From JAWPMT01 sp965229785 (lineage in GTDB: Bacteria; Bacteroidota; Bacteroidia; Cytophagales; Cyclobacteriaceae), in assembly GCA_965229785.1 (NCBI GenBank), contig CBDDJS010000001.1, forward strand, positions 806,001-870,000: a stretch of DNA of 64,000 bases, given 5' to 3'. Below the pieces are notes generated by a model, which did not search any database, was not told the origin of the DNA, and saw only the letters and a program-made list of their open reading frames with translations. A program made the translations under genes and the position numbers. Shown in pieces: positions 54,393 to 63,400 of the stretch (position 1 is the stretch's first letter; every line of letters starts with the position of its first letter).

Positions 54393-57110
54393 TCAATTTT
54401 TTCGTATCCGTTTTGTTACCGGTCCCTGATCAGTAACAATTTTCATCACGTACAATCCTTTTGCTAAATCTTGTAGTGAAACGGTATGATGTTTCGATTG
54501 AATTTCACCACTGATCAACGTTCTGCCGCTCATTGAGATGATCTCATAAGAAGCTCCAGCAAGGTTTGAGGAATTGATCTGAATGAAGTCATGCGTAGGA
54601 TTTGGGAATAGTTTAACTTCTTCCAGGATTTGAGTGGACAGAACAACTTCGTTTCTAGCAATGTTGGATTTACTCGAAGTAATTTCGGACTGATTTCTGG
54701 CAGAAGATTGTGTACAGGTCTTGTTACTTAACACTTCAATTTGATAAGATACGTTCAACGAAGGGACATTGTCATCGGTAAACGAATTCAGGTTACTCGC
54801 TACTTCAGTGAGTAATTCAAAATCTCCTCCATTAATACTTCTATTGATTCTGTAGGTTCCGAATTGAAATCCTTCATATTCATCCCAGATCAGGTTCCAG
54901 GAATTATTAAGCCCCTGATTGATCGTAAGGTGGATGGTTTTATGAAGTACACTGAGATCTGATTCAATGCCACAACTATCCAGGGCAGATATCTTATATC
55001 GGTTAGAGACGTTTTCTGGTAAAGACTGCTCATCAATATAGAAGTTTGAGAGATCGTTGATTGTCGCAACGAGCGAAAATTCACCCGCAACGTTGGTTTC
55101 TCTGTAGATATTGAAGGTTTCATAATCCTCCTGATCAATGTCCCATAGGATCATATTTTTGGACGTTTCCGGATCAATGGTAACGATACAAATGGATGGC
55201 GTCAAAGGCACTGCTTTTACATTGACAACCTGAGCAGTGTTTTCAGAGGCACAACCATTTTCTTCTACGTGTAATGAGATCGTTTTTTCACCAGAATCGA
55301 CCCAACTGATTTCATATGGACCTTGCCCTGCACCAGAGATCACAGTTCCTTCATCAAAATCCCAGTTGTAGGTTGCATCTACAGACGCATTGCCCGTGTA
55401 CGTTATCGTTGTAGCTTCTCCAAAACACAGCGATTCAGTCAGTGTAAAGGTTGACGTTGGCGTTTGATTATAGCTGATCGTTGTTGCTGCGAGATTCGAG
55501 CTACAGTCGTTGTTTTCTATTTGTAAGCTGATGTTTTTTGTGCCTAGTTCCGTCCAAACGACTTCAATAAGGGTACTGTCATTTGAACTAACGATCGTTC
55601 CGCCATCAAGAGACCAATTATAGGTAGAAGGTTCAGGCGCGGTTCCAGTGAATTCAATGGTTGCTGTGTCTCCTTCGCAGATAATTTCCGAAACATCAAA
55701 TGCGGCCACCAATTCCGAGTTGATCGTAATAACCTCATCTGAAGTGTCCGAAGAACAGCCATCCTCTTCCACAGATAAAGTGACAGTCTTACTTCCTGCA
55801 TCTTCCCAGCTTATTTCATAGGGTCCCTGTCCGGAGCCAGAGATTATCGTACCCTCATCAAAGTCCCAACTGTAAGTAGCTTCTTCGGTTGCGTTACCCG
55901 TGTAGGTGATGGTTGCAGTATCCCCAAAACACAAGAATTCGGTGAAGGTGAAAGAGGAGGTGGGCGTTTGATTATAACTGAGGGTTGTTTCGGCTACGTT
56001 TGAAGTACAATTGTTGTTTTCTATTTGTAAGCTGATGTTTTTTGTGCCAAGTTCCGTCCAGACAACCTCTATGAGGGTACTGTCATTCGTACTGACTATT
56101 GTCCCGCCATCAAGGGTCCAATTATAGTCAGAAGGCTCTGGGGCCGTACCGGTAAATTCGATTGTGGCCGTATCTCCTTCGCAAATGATTCCGGCGACAT
56201 CAAATGAAGCTGTCAATTCAGCATTGATTGAAATTTCCTGGCTGGACGTTTCTGAAGTACATCCATGCTCTTCAACAGTTAATGAAACATTTTTAGCACC
56301 TGAATCTTCCCAACTGATTTCGTAGGGCCCCTGGCCAGAACCTGAGATTACTGTTCCTTCATCAAAACTCCAGTTGTATGTTGCTGTGCTTGACCCATTT
56401 CCCTGATAAGTAATGGTTGTCGTATCCCCGAAGCACAAGGTAGCTGCGTTCGCCTCAAAGTCAGAGGTGGGCAAAGTCTGATCTGATCGATATAGAGAGG
56501 TGGCTTCAGAACGGATTCCTACAGTCGAGGATAATCGGATATAAACCGTATTGGGTGCGGTAAAATCACTGGGAAGAGAAAGTTCTATGGTTCCGCTATT
56601 ATCAACACTCTCGACGGTAATCAATGTGTCCAGGTCTGAAAAATCGCTAGTGGTCGCATATTGTACATAGTGTGATGATGCCTCCGCAATTCCTGTATAA
56701 CTTATGGAAAAGTCATTAACACAAATTGTGTCTGCGGAAGTAGTAAGAACAAAGGGGTATTCCAGATCGAAAAAATATCCATTTTGTGAGCTATCAAAGT
56801 CCACCGTAGAGCCATCTTCTAAAGTGACGGTTGGATTACTTACCTGCGCTCCAATACTGGTCACTTCTAGTTTGTAAGAACCCGGAGCTAAAAAGATATC
56901 CTCACTGTAACCCCCGTTTACCGGAATTGTGGCTTCCACTGAAAAAACCTCTTCGTTTGTCTCTGTATTCGTGATCTTATAGTTTAACCACTCACCTTCA
57001 TCGGTAACGCCTTCAAAGACAGCAGTGCTGACATTTACTTTTATTGAATTGGTGTTAGCCGCAACCATAAAGGAGCAGGCAAGTATCAATAGTAAAAAAA
57101 GTGATCTCAT
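54393..57110 (-). CDS. Secreted repeat protein with PKD-like modules and T9SS sorting domain
   Basis: The 905-residue protein has a signal peptide (MRSLFLLLILACSFMVAAN), an N-terminal beta domain, then five PKD-like modules of about 84 residues in order A-B-A-B-A (about 217-632). A modules carry CFGD and SGQGPYEISW; B modules carry CEGDTATIEFTGTAPEPS and LGTKNISLQIEN. Two fibronectin-like segments follow, and a T9SS domain ends the protein (VKLFPNPTHDFIQI, ISMSGRTLISGE, LAKGLYVMKIV, TKRIRKN). It is predicted to be displayed on the cell surface, perhaps as an adhesin; no enzyme domain is evident. It has no operon partner that is clear, and ends at a possible bidirectional hairpin. Confidence 0.88.
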   Translation of the reverse strand: MRSLFLLLILACSFMVAANTNSIKVNVSTAVFEGVTDEGEWLNYKITNTETNEEVFSVEATIPVNGGYSEDIFLAPGSYKLEVTSIGAQVSNPTVTLEDGSTVDFDSSQNGYFFDLEYPFVLTTSADTICVNDFSISYTGIAEASSHYVQYATTSDFSDLDTLITVESVDNSGTIELSLPSDFTAPNTVYIRLSSTVGIRSEATSLYRSDQTLPTSDFEANAATLCFGDTTTITYQGNGSSTATYNWSFDEGTVISGSGQGPYEISWEDSGAKNVSLTVEEHGCTSETSSQEISINAELTASFDVAGIICEGDTATIEFTGTAPEPSDYNWTLDGGTIVSTNDSTLIEVVWTELGTKNISLQIENNNCTSNVAETTLSYNQTPTSSFTFTEFLCFGDTATITYTGNATEEATYSWDFDEGTIISGSGQGPYEISWEDAGSKTVTLSVEEDGCSSDTSDEVITINSELVAAFDVSEIICEGDTATIEFTGTAPEPSTYNWSLDGGTIVSSNDSTLIEVVWTELGTKNISLQIENNDCSSNLAATTISYNQTPTSTFTLTESLCFGEATTITYTGNASVDATYNWDFDEGTVISGAGQGPYEISWVDSGEKTISLHVEENGCASENTAQVVNVKAVPLTPSICIVTIDPETSKNMILWDIDQEDYETFNIYRETNVAGEFSLVATINDLSNFYIDEQSLPENVSNRYKISALDSCGIESDLSVLHKTIHLTINQGLNNSWNLIWDEYEGFQFGTYRINRSINGGDFELLTEVASNLNSFTDDNVPSLNVSYQIEVLSNKTCTQSSARNQSEITSSKSNIARNEVVLSTQILEEVKLFPNPTHDFIQINSSNLAGASYEIISMSGRTLISGEIQSKHHTVSLQDLAKGLYVMKIVTDQGPVTKRIRKN
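55215..56462 (-). repeat. Tandem 504-bp (168-residue) repeats within the T9SS protein gene
   Basis: The A module motif CFG(D/E) occurs at residues 226, 394 and 562, and the B motif CEGD at 310 and 478. Every spacing is exactly 168 residues, so the coding DNA is a 504-bp tandem repeat (two and a half copies) without length drift. Long identical strings between copies at protein level show recent duplication or gene conversion. Confidence 0.85.
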
Positions 57111-57193
57111 TATTCTGGAATCGTTTTGGAGATGTCTTTAGTTTAAGACAAAAATAACAGAATATGTTAAACAGGGGTTGCCATAGTGTTTGG

Positions 57194-57691
57194 CTAGCTG
57201 ATTTTCACTTTGTCTTCAAAGATCTCCTCATAAAAATGATGTAATCGATACATCTGTTCGGCGCCGACTTTTTGTCCCATTTGCGCAATAAGATAAAGGA
57301 TCAAGGCTACTCCGGCTATGAATGGCAAGGCCCACAGTATAGTGGCAGGTTGTCCAAGGCTCCATTTTGTCATACCCCAGAAACTGATAAAGAAGAATGC
57401 CATACCTAGAGCACCGTATCCAAAGAAGAATAACCCCCATACCGTGGGATTAGGCCCGTAAAGGCCCCTGATGATAGTTCCTTCTTCCGTGCCTTCAGTC
57501 GATAAGTGTAATTGAGGACTCCAAAAGTGGCGTTCATTGATGGGAATTAATAAGTGTGTGTGACCCTGAACAAAACCTGCAGTATATATCTCTTCCGTTG
57601 ATGCTAACGACTCGAGGATGTCGGATTCTACCTCTTTGACTTCCTTAGTCACCAGGTGCTTAAATCGGGGCCTGATTCTGAAACTGGACAT
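57194..57691 (-). CDS. Hypothetical two-span membrane protein
   Basis: I do not recognise the family. The 165-residue protein has an N-terminal soluble region (about 1-80) with several charged residues and a segment HFWSPQLHLSTE. Two membrane helices follow (about 83-105, LFFFGYGALGMAFFFISFWG, and about 115-137, ILWALPFIAGVALILYLIAQ), and a C-terminal cytoplasmic helix (GQKVGAEQMYRLHHFYEEIF) ends it. This resembles small Bacteroidota membrane proteins with a possible regulatory tail. It lies in a minus-strand cluster with the next gene 122 bp upstream and a T9SS protein downstream. Confidence 0.65.
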   Translation of the reverse strand: MSSFRIRPRFKHLVTKEVKEVESDILESLASTEEIYTAGFVQGHTHLLIPINERHFWSPQLHLSTEGTEEGTIIRGLYGPNPTVWGLFFFGYGALGMAFFFISFWGMTKWSLGQPATILWALPFIAGVALILYLIAQMGQKVGAEQMYRLHHFYEEIFEDKVKIS

Positions 57692-57813
57692 TTTTGGTTT
57701 TTACCTGCATTGATAGTGGATTTTTGAGATCAGAGAAATGATAAACATCAGGTTGTTCTATGACTTTATGAGTAGGAAGCAATTCCACTTTGAAATTTCA
57801 GGGAGGCCAAACT

Positions 57814-58209
57814 TTATCCGTTTTTCTTTGCTCGGGGTTCTCGCAAAATAATAACTACCGAAACCAGAATGCCTGTAATTAAAGGGGCGAATACAAAAGC
57901 TCGATTGATCATTCCATTGCTACCAGAATCAGTTATCCCCTCCAACCACGGTTCGTCTCCGGCAAATACGGGTAATAATTGATAAAATATCAAATAAACC
58001 CCAAATGCGATTAATAGTGATTTGCGATGGGTTAACTGTGAACGTAGAAGAAATGAAATGATTACCCCCACACTTAGTGGTATTATTAGGATGATAGCAA
58101 ACCCGATGGGAGCCATTCCTATTTCTTCTCCTGACAACCCAAGATTGTTGACCCAAACCGTAAAAAGCGCTAACGTACCTAGGCCATGAATGAATAAGTA
58201 TTTAATCAT
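57814..58209 (-). CDS. Hypothetical four-span membrane protein
   Basis: The 131-residue protein has hydrophobic helices near residues 3-22, 34-56, 66-84 and 103-124, with basic loops (RSQLTHRKS) and an acidic extracytoplasmic loop (AGDEPWLEGITDSGSN). No conserved catalytic motif is visible, and I cannot name a family. The ATG follows an ordinary AT-rich leader. Neighbours are other unknown envelope genes on the same strand. Confidence 0.6.
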   Translation of the reverse strand: MIKYLFIHGLGTLALFTVWVNNLGLSGEEIGMAPIGFAIILIIPLSVGVIISFLLRSQLTHRKSLLIAFGVYLIFYQLLPVFAGDEPWLEGITDSGSNGMINRAFVFAPLITGILVSVVIILREPRAKKNG

Positions 58210-58272
58210 TGAATGACTTGACTAAGGTTTGCTTTTAATGTAATTTTTGACTTACAACGATTGTGGTAAGTC

Positions 58273-59055
58273 TCACTGCTTGAAATACTCCTCGGTTGTG
58301 TAAATCTTATTCACAATGATATTGGCATCATTGTGGATCACGTATTCACTCATACCCTGATGCTTCTTATTCGCAGGTGACCAATCGTACGTGTAGCCAA
58401 GGGCAGTCCAGGGATACTTCTCCAGAAGCTCGCAGGTATTGTAGTAGCGAGCGGCACGTGTATCGTTGATCCATGTCTGAAAAGCGGTATCAATAGTCGC
58501 GTTACAGGCCTCACATGAGTTATCATCAATTTCAGGATCCGGACAAGGTCTGAACAAGTCAGCCGGTTTTACCCAAAATTCCACGAAATAATTGTAGGTG
58601 TAAGCGGGATTGGGAGGAAGTCCCAGCAATTGTTTGATTCGGCTGTTTACTTTTTCCTTTTCTCCATCTACTACCCATTTCATGAATCGCGTTTCTTTAT
58701 CAGCCCAGCTGGCCAATTGTGGGGAAGCAGTAACCCAGATAGGATGGGAAGAACCTGTGTTATAAACGCCTTCCGGAGTAACATAAGGTGGCTTGTACCA
58801 TTTGGAATCGCCTTTCCAGGAAACGACTAATACATACTCTTCACCGTTGATCGTCTTCCAGGTCAGATCGTTGTTGTTTTTATTGATGGCGAATAAGTTC
58901 TTATCGACCTTGCTTTCCGTAGGGTACACCGCATCTTCCAATGAGCTTTGATAGATTTCGTTAACGTCAGAGGTGGGTAGTTTGGTCAGGTCATACGCGG
59001 TACAAGCGCTGATAAAAACCAGGGTAATTAAGAAAATTGGTGAGTTGTATTTCAT
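58273..59055 (-). CDS. Hypothetical lipoprotein with a cysteine-rich segment
   Basis: The 260-residue protein has a lipoprotein signal (ITLVFISAC, lipobox ISAC). The mature part has two noted segments: an aromatic stretch KWYKPPYVTPEGVYNTG, and a cysteine cluster of C-x9-C-x2-C (CPDPEIDDNSCEAC) followed by a fourth cysteine in YYNTCELL. These four cysteines could form disulfides in the periplasm. I do not know a family name. It is transcribed on the minus strand 82 bp downstream of the glycosidase-like gene. Confidence 0.7.
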   Translation of the reverse strand: MKYNSPIFLITLVFISACTAYDLTKLPTSDVNEIYQSSLEDAVYPTESKVDKNLFAINKNNNDLTWKTINGEEYVLVVSWKGDSKWYKPPYVTPEGVYNTGSSHPIWVTASPQLASWADKETRFMKWVVDGEKEKVNSRIKQLLGLPPNPAYTYNYFVEFWVKPADLFRPCPDPEIDDNSCEACNATIDTAFQTWINDTRAARYYNTCELLEKYPWTALGYTYDWSPANKKHQGMSEYVIHNDANIIVNKIYTTEEYFKQ

Positions 59056-59137
59056 GCTAGTTTGTATGTTGGTTGATATAGATGGATAAATTAGGGAAGG
59101 GATGGATACGTGTCAAGTGTCCACTTAAATAGTTGAA

Positions 59138-60424
59138 TTACTTCTGGTACCATTTCGTAATACAGTTTTGTGCTGGTTTGCCGCGAACTGAAAAGTCCAC
59201 GCTATTGTTCCATTGCCAAATAAAGACTCCCGCAAACCATTCCTGATCCCATAATTGCTGAAAAAAAGCTTCATAAGCGCGCCATTGTGTTCTTTCGGAT
59301 TTTTTCTTCATCAACGGGCTCCAAATTGAGTCCCATTCCCAAGGTTTTACCGTCGCTTGAAGATCAGCCCTGTAGCCAAGCTCTGTGAACAGGATGGGCT
59401 TATTGTATTTTCTGTGCAGCCGTTCAAGTTCCTGCAGGTACTTGTTCCAACCCTGCTTAATATCGTCTAGTGCAGGATTACTGTGTTTTGTCAATGGATA
59501 ATAAGCTTGTACACCTATATAATCGATGGCTTCCCAAAATTCCGCGTGATCGGCGAATGAGTCGTCATCCCAATTAGCCGCATAAGTCAATTTGCCAGCA
59601 TAAATTTCCCTTATTTCCCGAATCAAGGACATCCACTGTTCATGTTTTTTCAAAGAAGTTCGTAATTCGGTACCGATACAAAACATCTCTGATTTTGTGT
59701 GTTCCGCTAACTGAGCATAATGCAACATGTTGGTGCGGTACTTACCAAACCACTGATCCCATTCCAAATCAGAATCAAAAGTTATGTTCGCTCGCCATCC
59801 GCCATTTACCCACAAATGGGGTTTGATCAAAATCCGGAAATTTTTGGATTTGGCTGCCATGATCTCCCGAATAAACGCCGAGTCCCTTTTGGACCACAAA
59901 CCTATTTCAGTTGGTTGACTCATCATTTCATGAGAAGTTTCACCGAGCTGACTCATATATGGATGTACAGCTAACCATTCCACATTGGATTTTACAATCT
60001 CATTTAGGTTTAAATCTCGATTTCTACCTAAGGCATAGACACTCATGCCTCTTATTTTACCATCCTTTTCGAACTTTCCTACAACTCTGTCTGTACTGTT
60101 TTCAATACGATGGTCCCAGGTAAAATCAAAGTCCTCTTGCTGATTGTAGATCAGAACGGCTTTAATCATTAAAAGAATGATACCTAACGGAATGATCCCT
60201 CTGATAACTATTTTCCTCAAGGCCATTCTGAGTTTCCGCTCTTTTTTTGCCATCACTAAATACCTTATCAAGAAAGAAGGAATCAAAATAATGATCGAAA
60301 CGACGTGGATAAGTATCAGTGCATCTCTGGTAAAAAGTAGAGATAGTGGAATGCTTCTGATCAAAAACAGCCCTGTGATGCACGCCCAGATAAGTAAATA
60401 GAGGATTATGAGGATTTTTTTCAT
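59138..60424 (-). CDS. Membrane-anchored GH113-like glycoside hydrolase
   Basis: The 428-residue protein has three predicted membrane helices (about 4-24, 35-57, 73-93) followed by a TIM-barrel-like domain (about 120-425). The likely acid/base glutamate is E253 in CIGTELR and the nucleophile E348 in LFTELGYR; WNGGW-like and GVFIWQWN segments line the cleft. This pattern fits glycoside hydrolase family 113 (beta-mannanase-like), although members with other or no activity are known. Tethering to the membrane by three spans is unusual. No transporter or binding protein for mannan lies beside it; its neighbours are an AsmA-like gene and an unknown lipoprotein. Confidence 0.75.
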   Translation of the reverse strand: MKKILIILYLLIWACITGLFLIRSIPLSLLFTRDALILIHVVSIIILIPSFLIRYLVMAKKERKLRMALRKIVIRGIIPLGIILLMIKAVLIYNQQEDFDFTWDHRIENSTDRVVGKFEKDGKIRGMSVYALGRNRDLNLNEIVKSNVEWLAVHPYMSQLGETSHEMMSQPTEIGLWSKRDSAFIREIMAAKSKNFRILIKPHLWVNGGWRANITFDSDLEWDQWFGKYRTNMLHYAQLAEHTKSEMFCIGTELRTSLKKHEQWMSLIREIREIYAGKLTYAANWDDDSFADHAEFWEAIDYIGVQAYYPLTKHSNPALDDIKQGWNKYLQELERLHRKYNKPILFTELGYRADLQATVKPWEWDSIWSPLMKKKSERTQWRAYEAFFQQLWDQEWFAGVFIWQWNNSVDFSVRGKPAQNCITKWYQK

Positions 60425-60484
60425 AACCTGTGATTAGATGGACATGAGTGAGGTGCAAAGTCACTTTTTTCTGACAAAATCCGA

Positions 60485-63400
60485 TTAATCACACCTTTGC
60501 TTGATCCGTTTGTTTCCCAATCGGAATTGGATTTTGTTAGGAACCTCCCGATGTTCATTAAGTGTCGGAAATTGCTCCAAACAGGTATTGGCGCAATCAT
60601 CTTCAGCGCAAGGACAAGCCTCCATGCATTGTTGAAATGCTTTGTCGCGCGTATTTTGTTCTTCAACAGTAGGGGCAATGTATTCGATTTTCTCTACATC
60701 GTGTGTCACGTTGAAGTAGGTCAAAAATCCGTTATTGCAATACGTAGATAAAAACTTATCGTATTCATAGCGTTTTTCACTTCGCTGAAGGAGTAAGTCC
60801 ACATCCCGGGCACCGTTCTCAATATGATAATTACCGCTAGCGATCAGGTTGAATTGGTTATTGTAGAACTCCAGTACATCGAATTGGACCCAGCCAGTAT
60901 CCAATACGAGGTTTTGCAGATTGAATACATATTGAGTGGGGCGTTCAAATTTCTTTTTAAAACTACCGAGGAACATACCTGCTAATATTCGTTTCAACGG
61001 ACCCACGTTTTCTTTCCAGGTCTTATCCATTCCTATGCGATTGAGTTCCAATGCCGAACCGTCCACAATTTGCATATTATTGATCCTGAATTCGAGGTTA
61101 TTGATATCGGTAGCCTGAGTCAGGGTATCAATGAAATCAAAATCCATAGAAAGCTTCCCTTTAAAATCCAATTGGTCCGATTTAAGGACCTCCGCAGAAG
61201 GACTGTTCAGGTTTTCAATTACTTCGTGCAATTCCAGGTCTTTTACCGTATATGCGCCCTTTACGGCAATCGTGTCCAGGTTTTTCACCCAAACTTCCAG
61301 TGGCATATATTGATAGATAAGACCGTCGTACATTCTGGCCTGAAGGTCCAGCAATGTCAGTTGACTCGAGTCAAGCTTAACACTTGTACTCAGGTTATCA
61401 ATTTCAAAAGGTTCGCTACCGGAGATAGGCCTGAAAAGAATGCGTTCCAGATAGGCATCCGCGTACTTCACCTGGGAGGTTTGCAGGAAATTAAGGAGTG
61501 AGAATGCAATGGGTTCTGCTGCAGGTAAAGTGTCTTTGGTATCAGTTCGAATAAGGCAGCCTTCACACACCATTTGAGGTTCAGTGATTACTGCGTCCTC
61601 GACTTCACAAGGGAAATTATAATCATTGCTACTTTCCAGAATACTGGTGAGGTCCAGCAGATTAGACCTTAGGTGCAGGCTATCGATCACCAATGGTTCT
61701 CCCAGTAGGATGAATCCAATGATATCTTCCAATTGCGTATCGTAGATCTCGAAATCTGAATCTTCATAATTTCCCCTGAATTGGTCAATATAAACGGCAT
61801 TGGGATCATATCTGAATTGTCCGTTGATGTTTTGGAAACCGATGACATCTGACCCCTTGATGAAATCAAAGGACAAGTTTTTCATTCCAAAAGTGCCCAC
61901 TTGATTGGCTTCAGTGATCATGGACAGACCTGCCTGGTGAAGCGGTTCTTTAAGATATGTATTGAAGGTCATGACGCCTTCCAGGTTTTGAAGACGTTCC
62001 AGGTTTTGATCAATTTCACAGATAAGAGAAAGGTATTTTTTTGCGATGGCAAACTCCAGTGATTGCGGCTCAGGAGTTTGAATGAAAATACTGTCATTTT
62101 TCACCTGCACACTTAGTCCGATTACCTGATCATCCAACTGAAGACCAAAATCCAATTCGACGGGAGGGGTAACTTTAAAATCATTCAGGCTCAAGTCTGC
62201 TTCAAAACGTTGAATTTGAAGATCTATATCTAAAGCCTCGCTGTATACCCTGGAACCTGTACCTGAAAATGAAGTTTTTATTTCATCCCTGTCCCATGTA
62301 TTGGTGATAAGCCAGTTTCCAACCATTGAAAGTGGGTCTGAAAGATGACTCCCAAGGGGTAACTCGACACCTAATTGACAACTGAGGTCATTGATATCAG
62401 CGATGGTCATGTAGAGAGCTGTTTTCGAAACCAATGCGTCATTTTCAAGGTCAATATGCTGATTTAATCGAATCGTATCGCTACCCATTTGATTGATAAT
62501 TTCAAGCGAGATACCACGATCGATATTCACCGTGTTGGTCATTTGAATTGAACTCATTTCCGGGAATGAGCCTACTACGTGATCAATTTGGTAGAGATCG
62601 TTGACTTCTACCCGAGGAATGTGAATTTTGAGATCCTTAATGAGCAGATTATTGATGACTGTTTCATAACTGGATCTGATTTGTTCAAAGTCGATGGATA
62701 AGGAATCGTTTTTATTAGACGTAAGTTCAGAAAGTTCCTCAAGCAAAGTTTTCATTTCAATGGATTCCACTTCAATGCTGAAATTCTCTAGCGCTAACCG
62801 ATCTCGATCTTCATTGAATATGTAAGGAACAAAATCACGAATAATGCCTTCTTTAATGGCGATCGGGTGTTGGTTAAGGGTGAAAGCCATTTTTGGTTTT
62901 ACACTGTTCTTCGCGAAAACAATGCCTCCATTCGTTTGTGCTACGTTCACCGGAAAAGGGATATTGGGGATGGACTTTTCAAAAGTCAAGTGATCAAAGC
63001 GCAATTCCCCACCATAGTTAAGATCTGCATAGGATTTACTCAAACTGGCGATCGGTCCTGAAAAGTGAAAATCCTTAAAGTCGATGAACCCATCGGCCTG
63101 ATCATAAGCTTCAAATTCCAGGAATTCCAAAAGTCGTTTGAAATCAACATGGTTTGATTCGAATTGTACTTCAGCCAGTGGTGGCTGTGCCAATTGGGTC
63201 AGGGAGTCCATGAATTCACGGCGAAAGACATTGTCAAGGACAATTCTCCCCTGAAAGGGCTGACCAGGGTACAGTTCTCCATTGGTGATATCTGCCGTAA
63301 TGTAAGAGGGGCTGTCGCCGCCAACTTCGAATTCACCGGATAATTCCAGGTCTGAGATTCGGTGAGATTTACCATTCTCGAAAAACCGGAATTGAAAGGA

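Noticed and set aside
57134..57151. TGTCTT/AAGACA small hairpin as terminator
   Set aside because: On the minus strand, where transcription runs, the T-rich side precedes the stem instead of following it.
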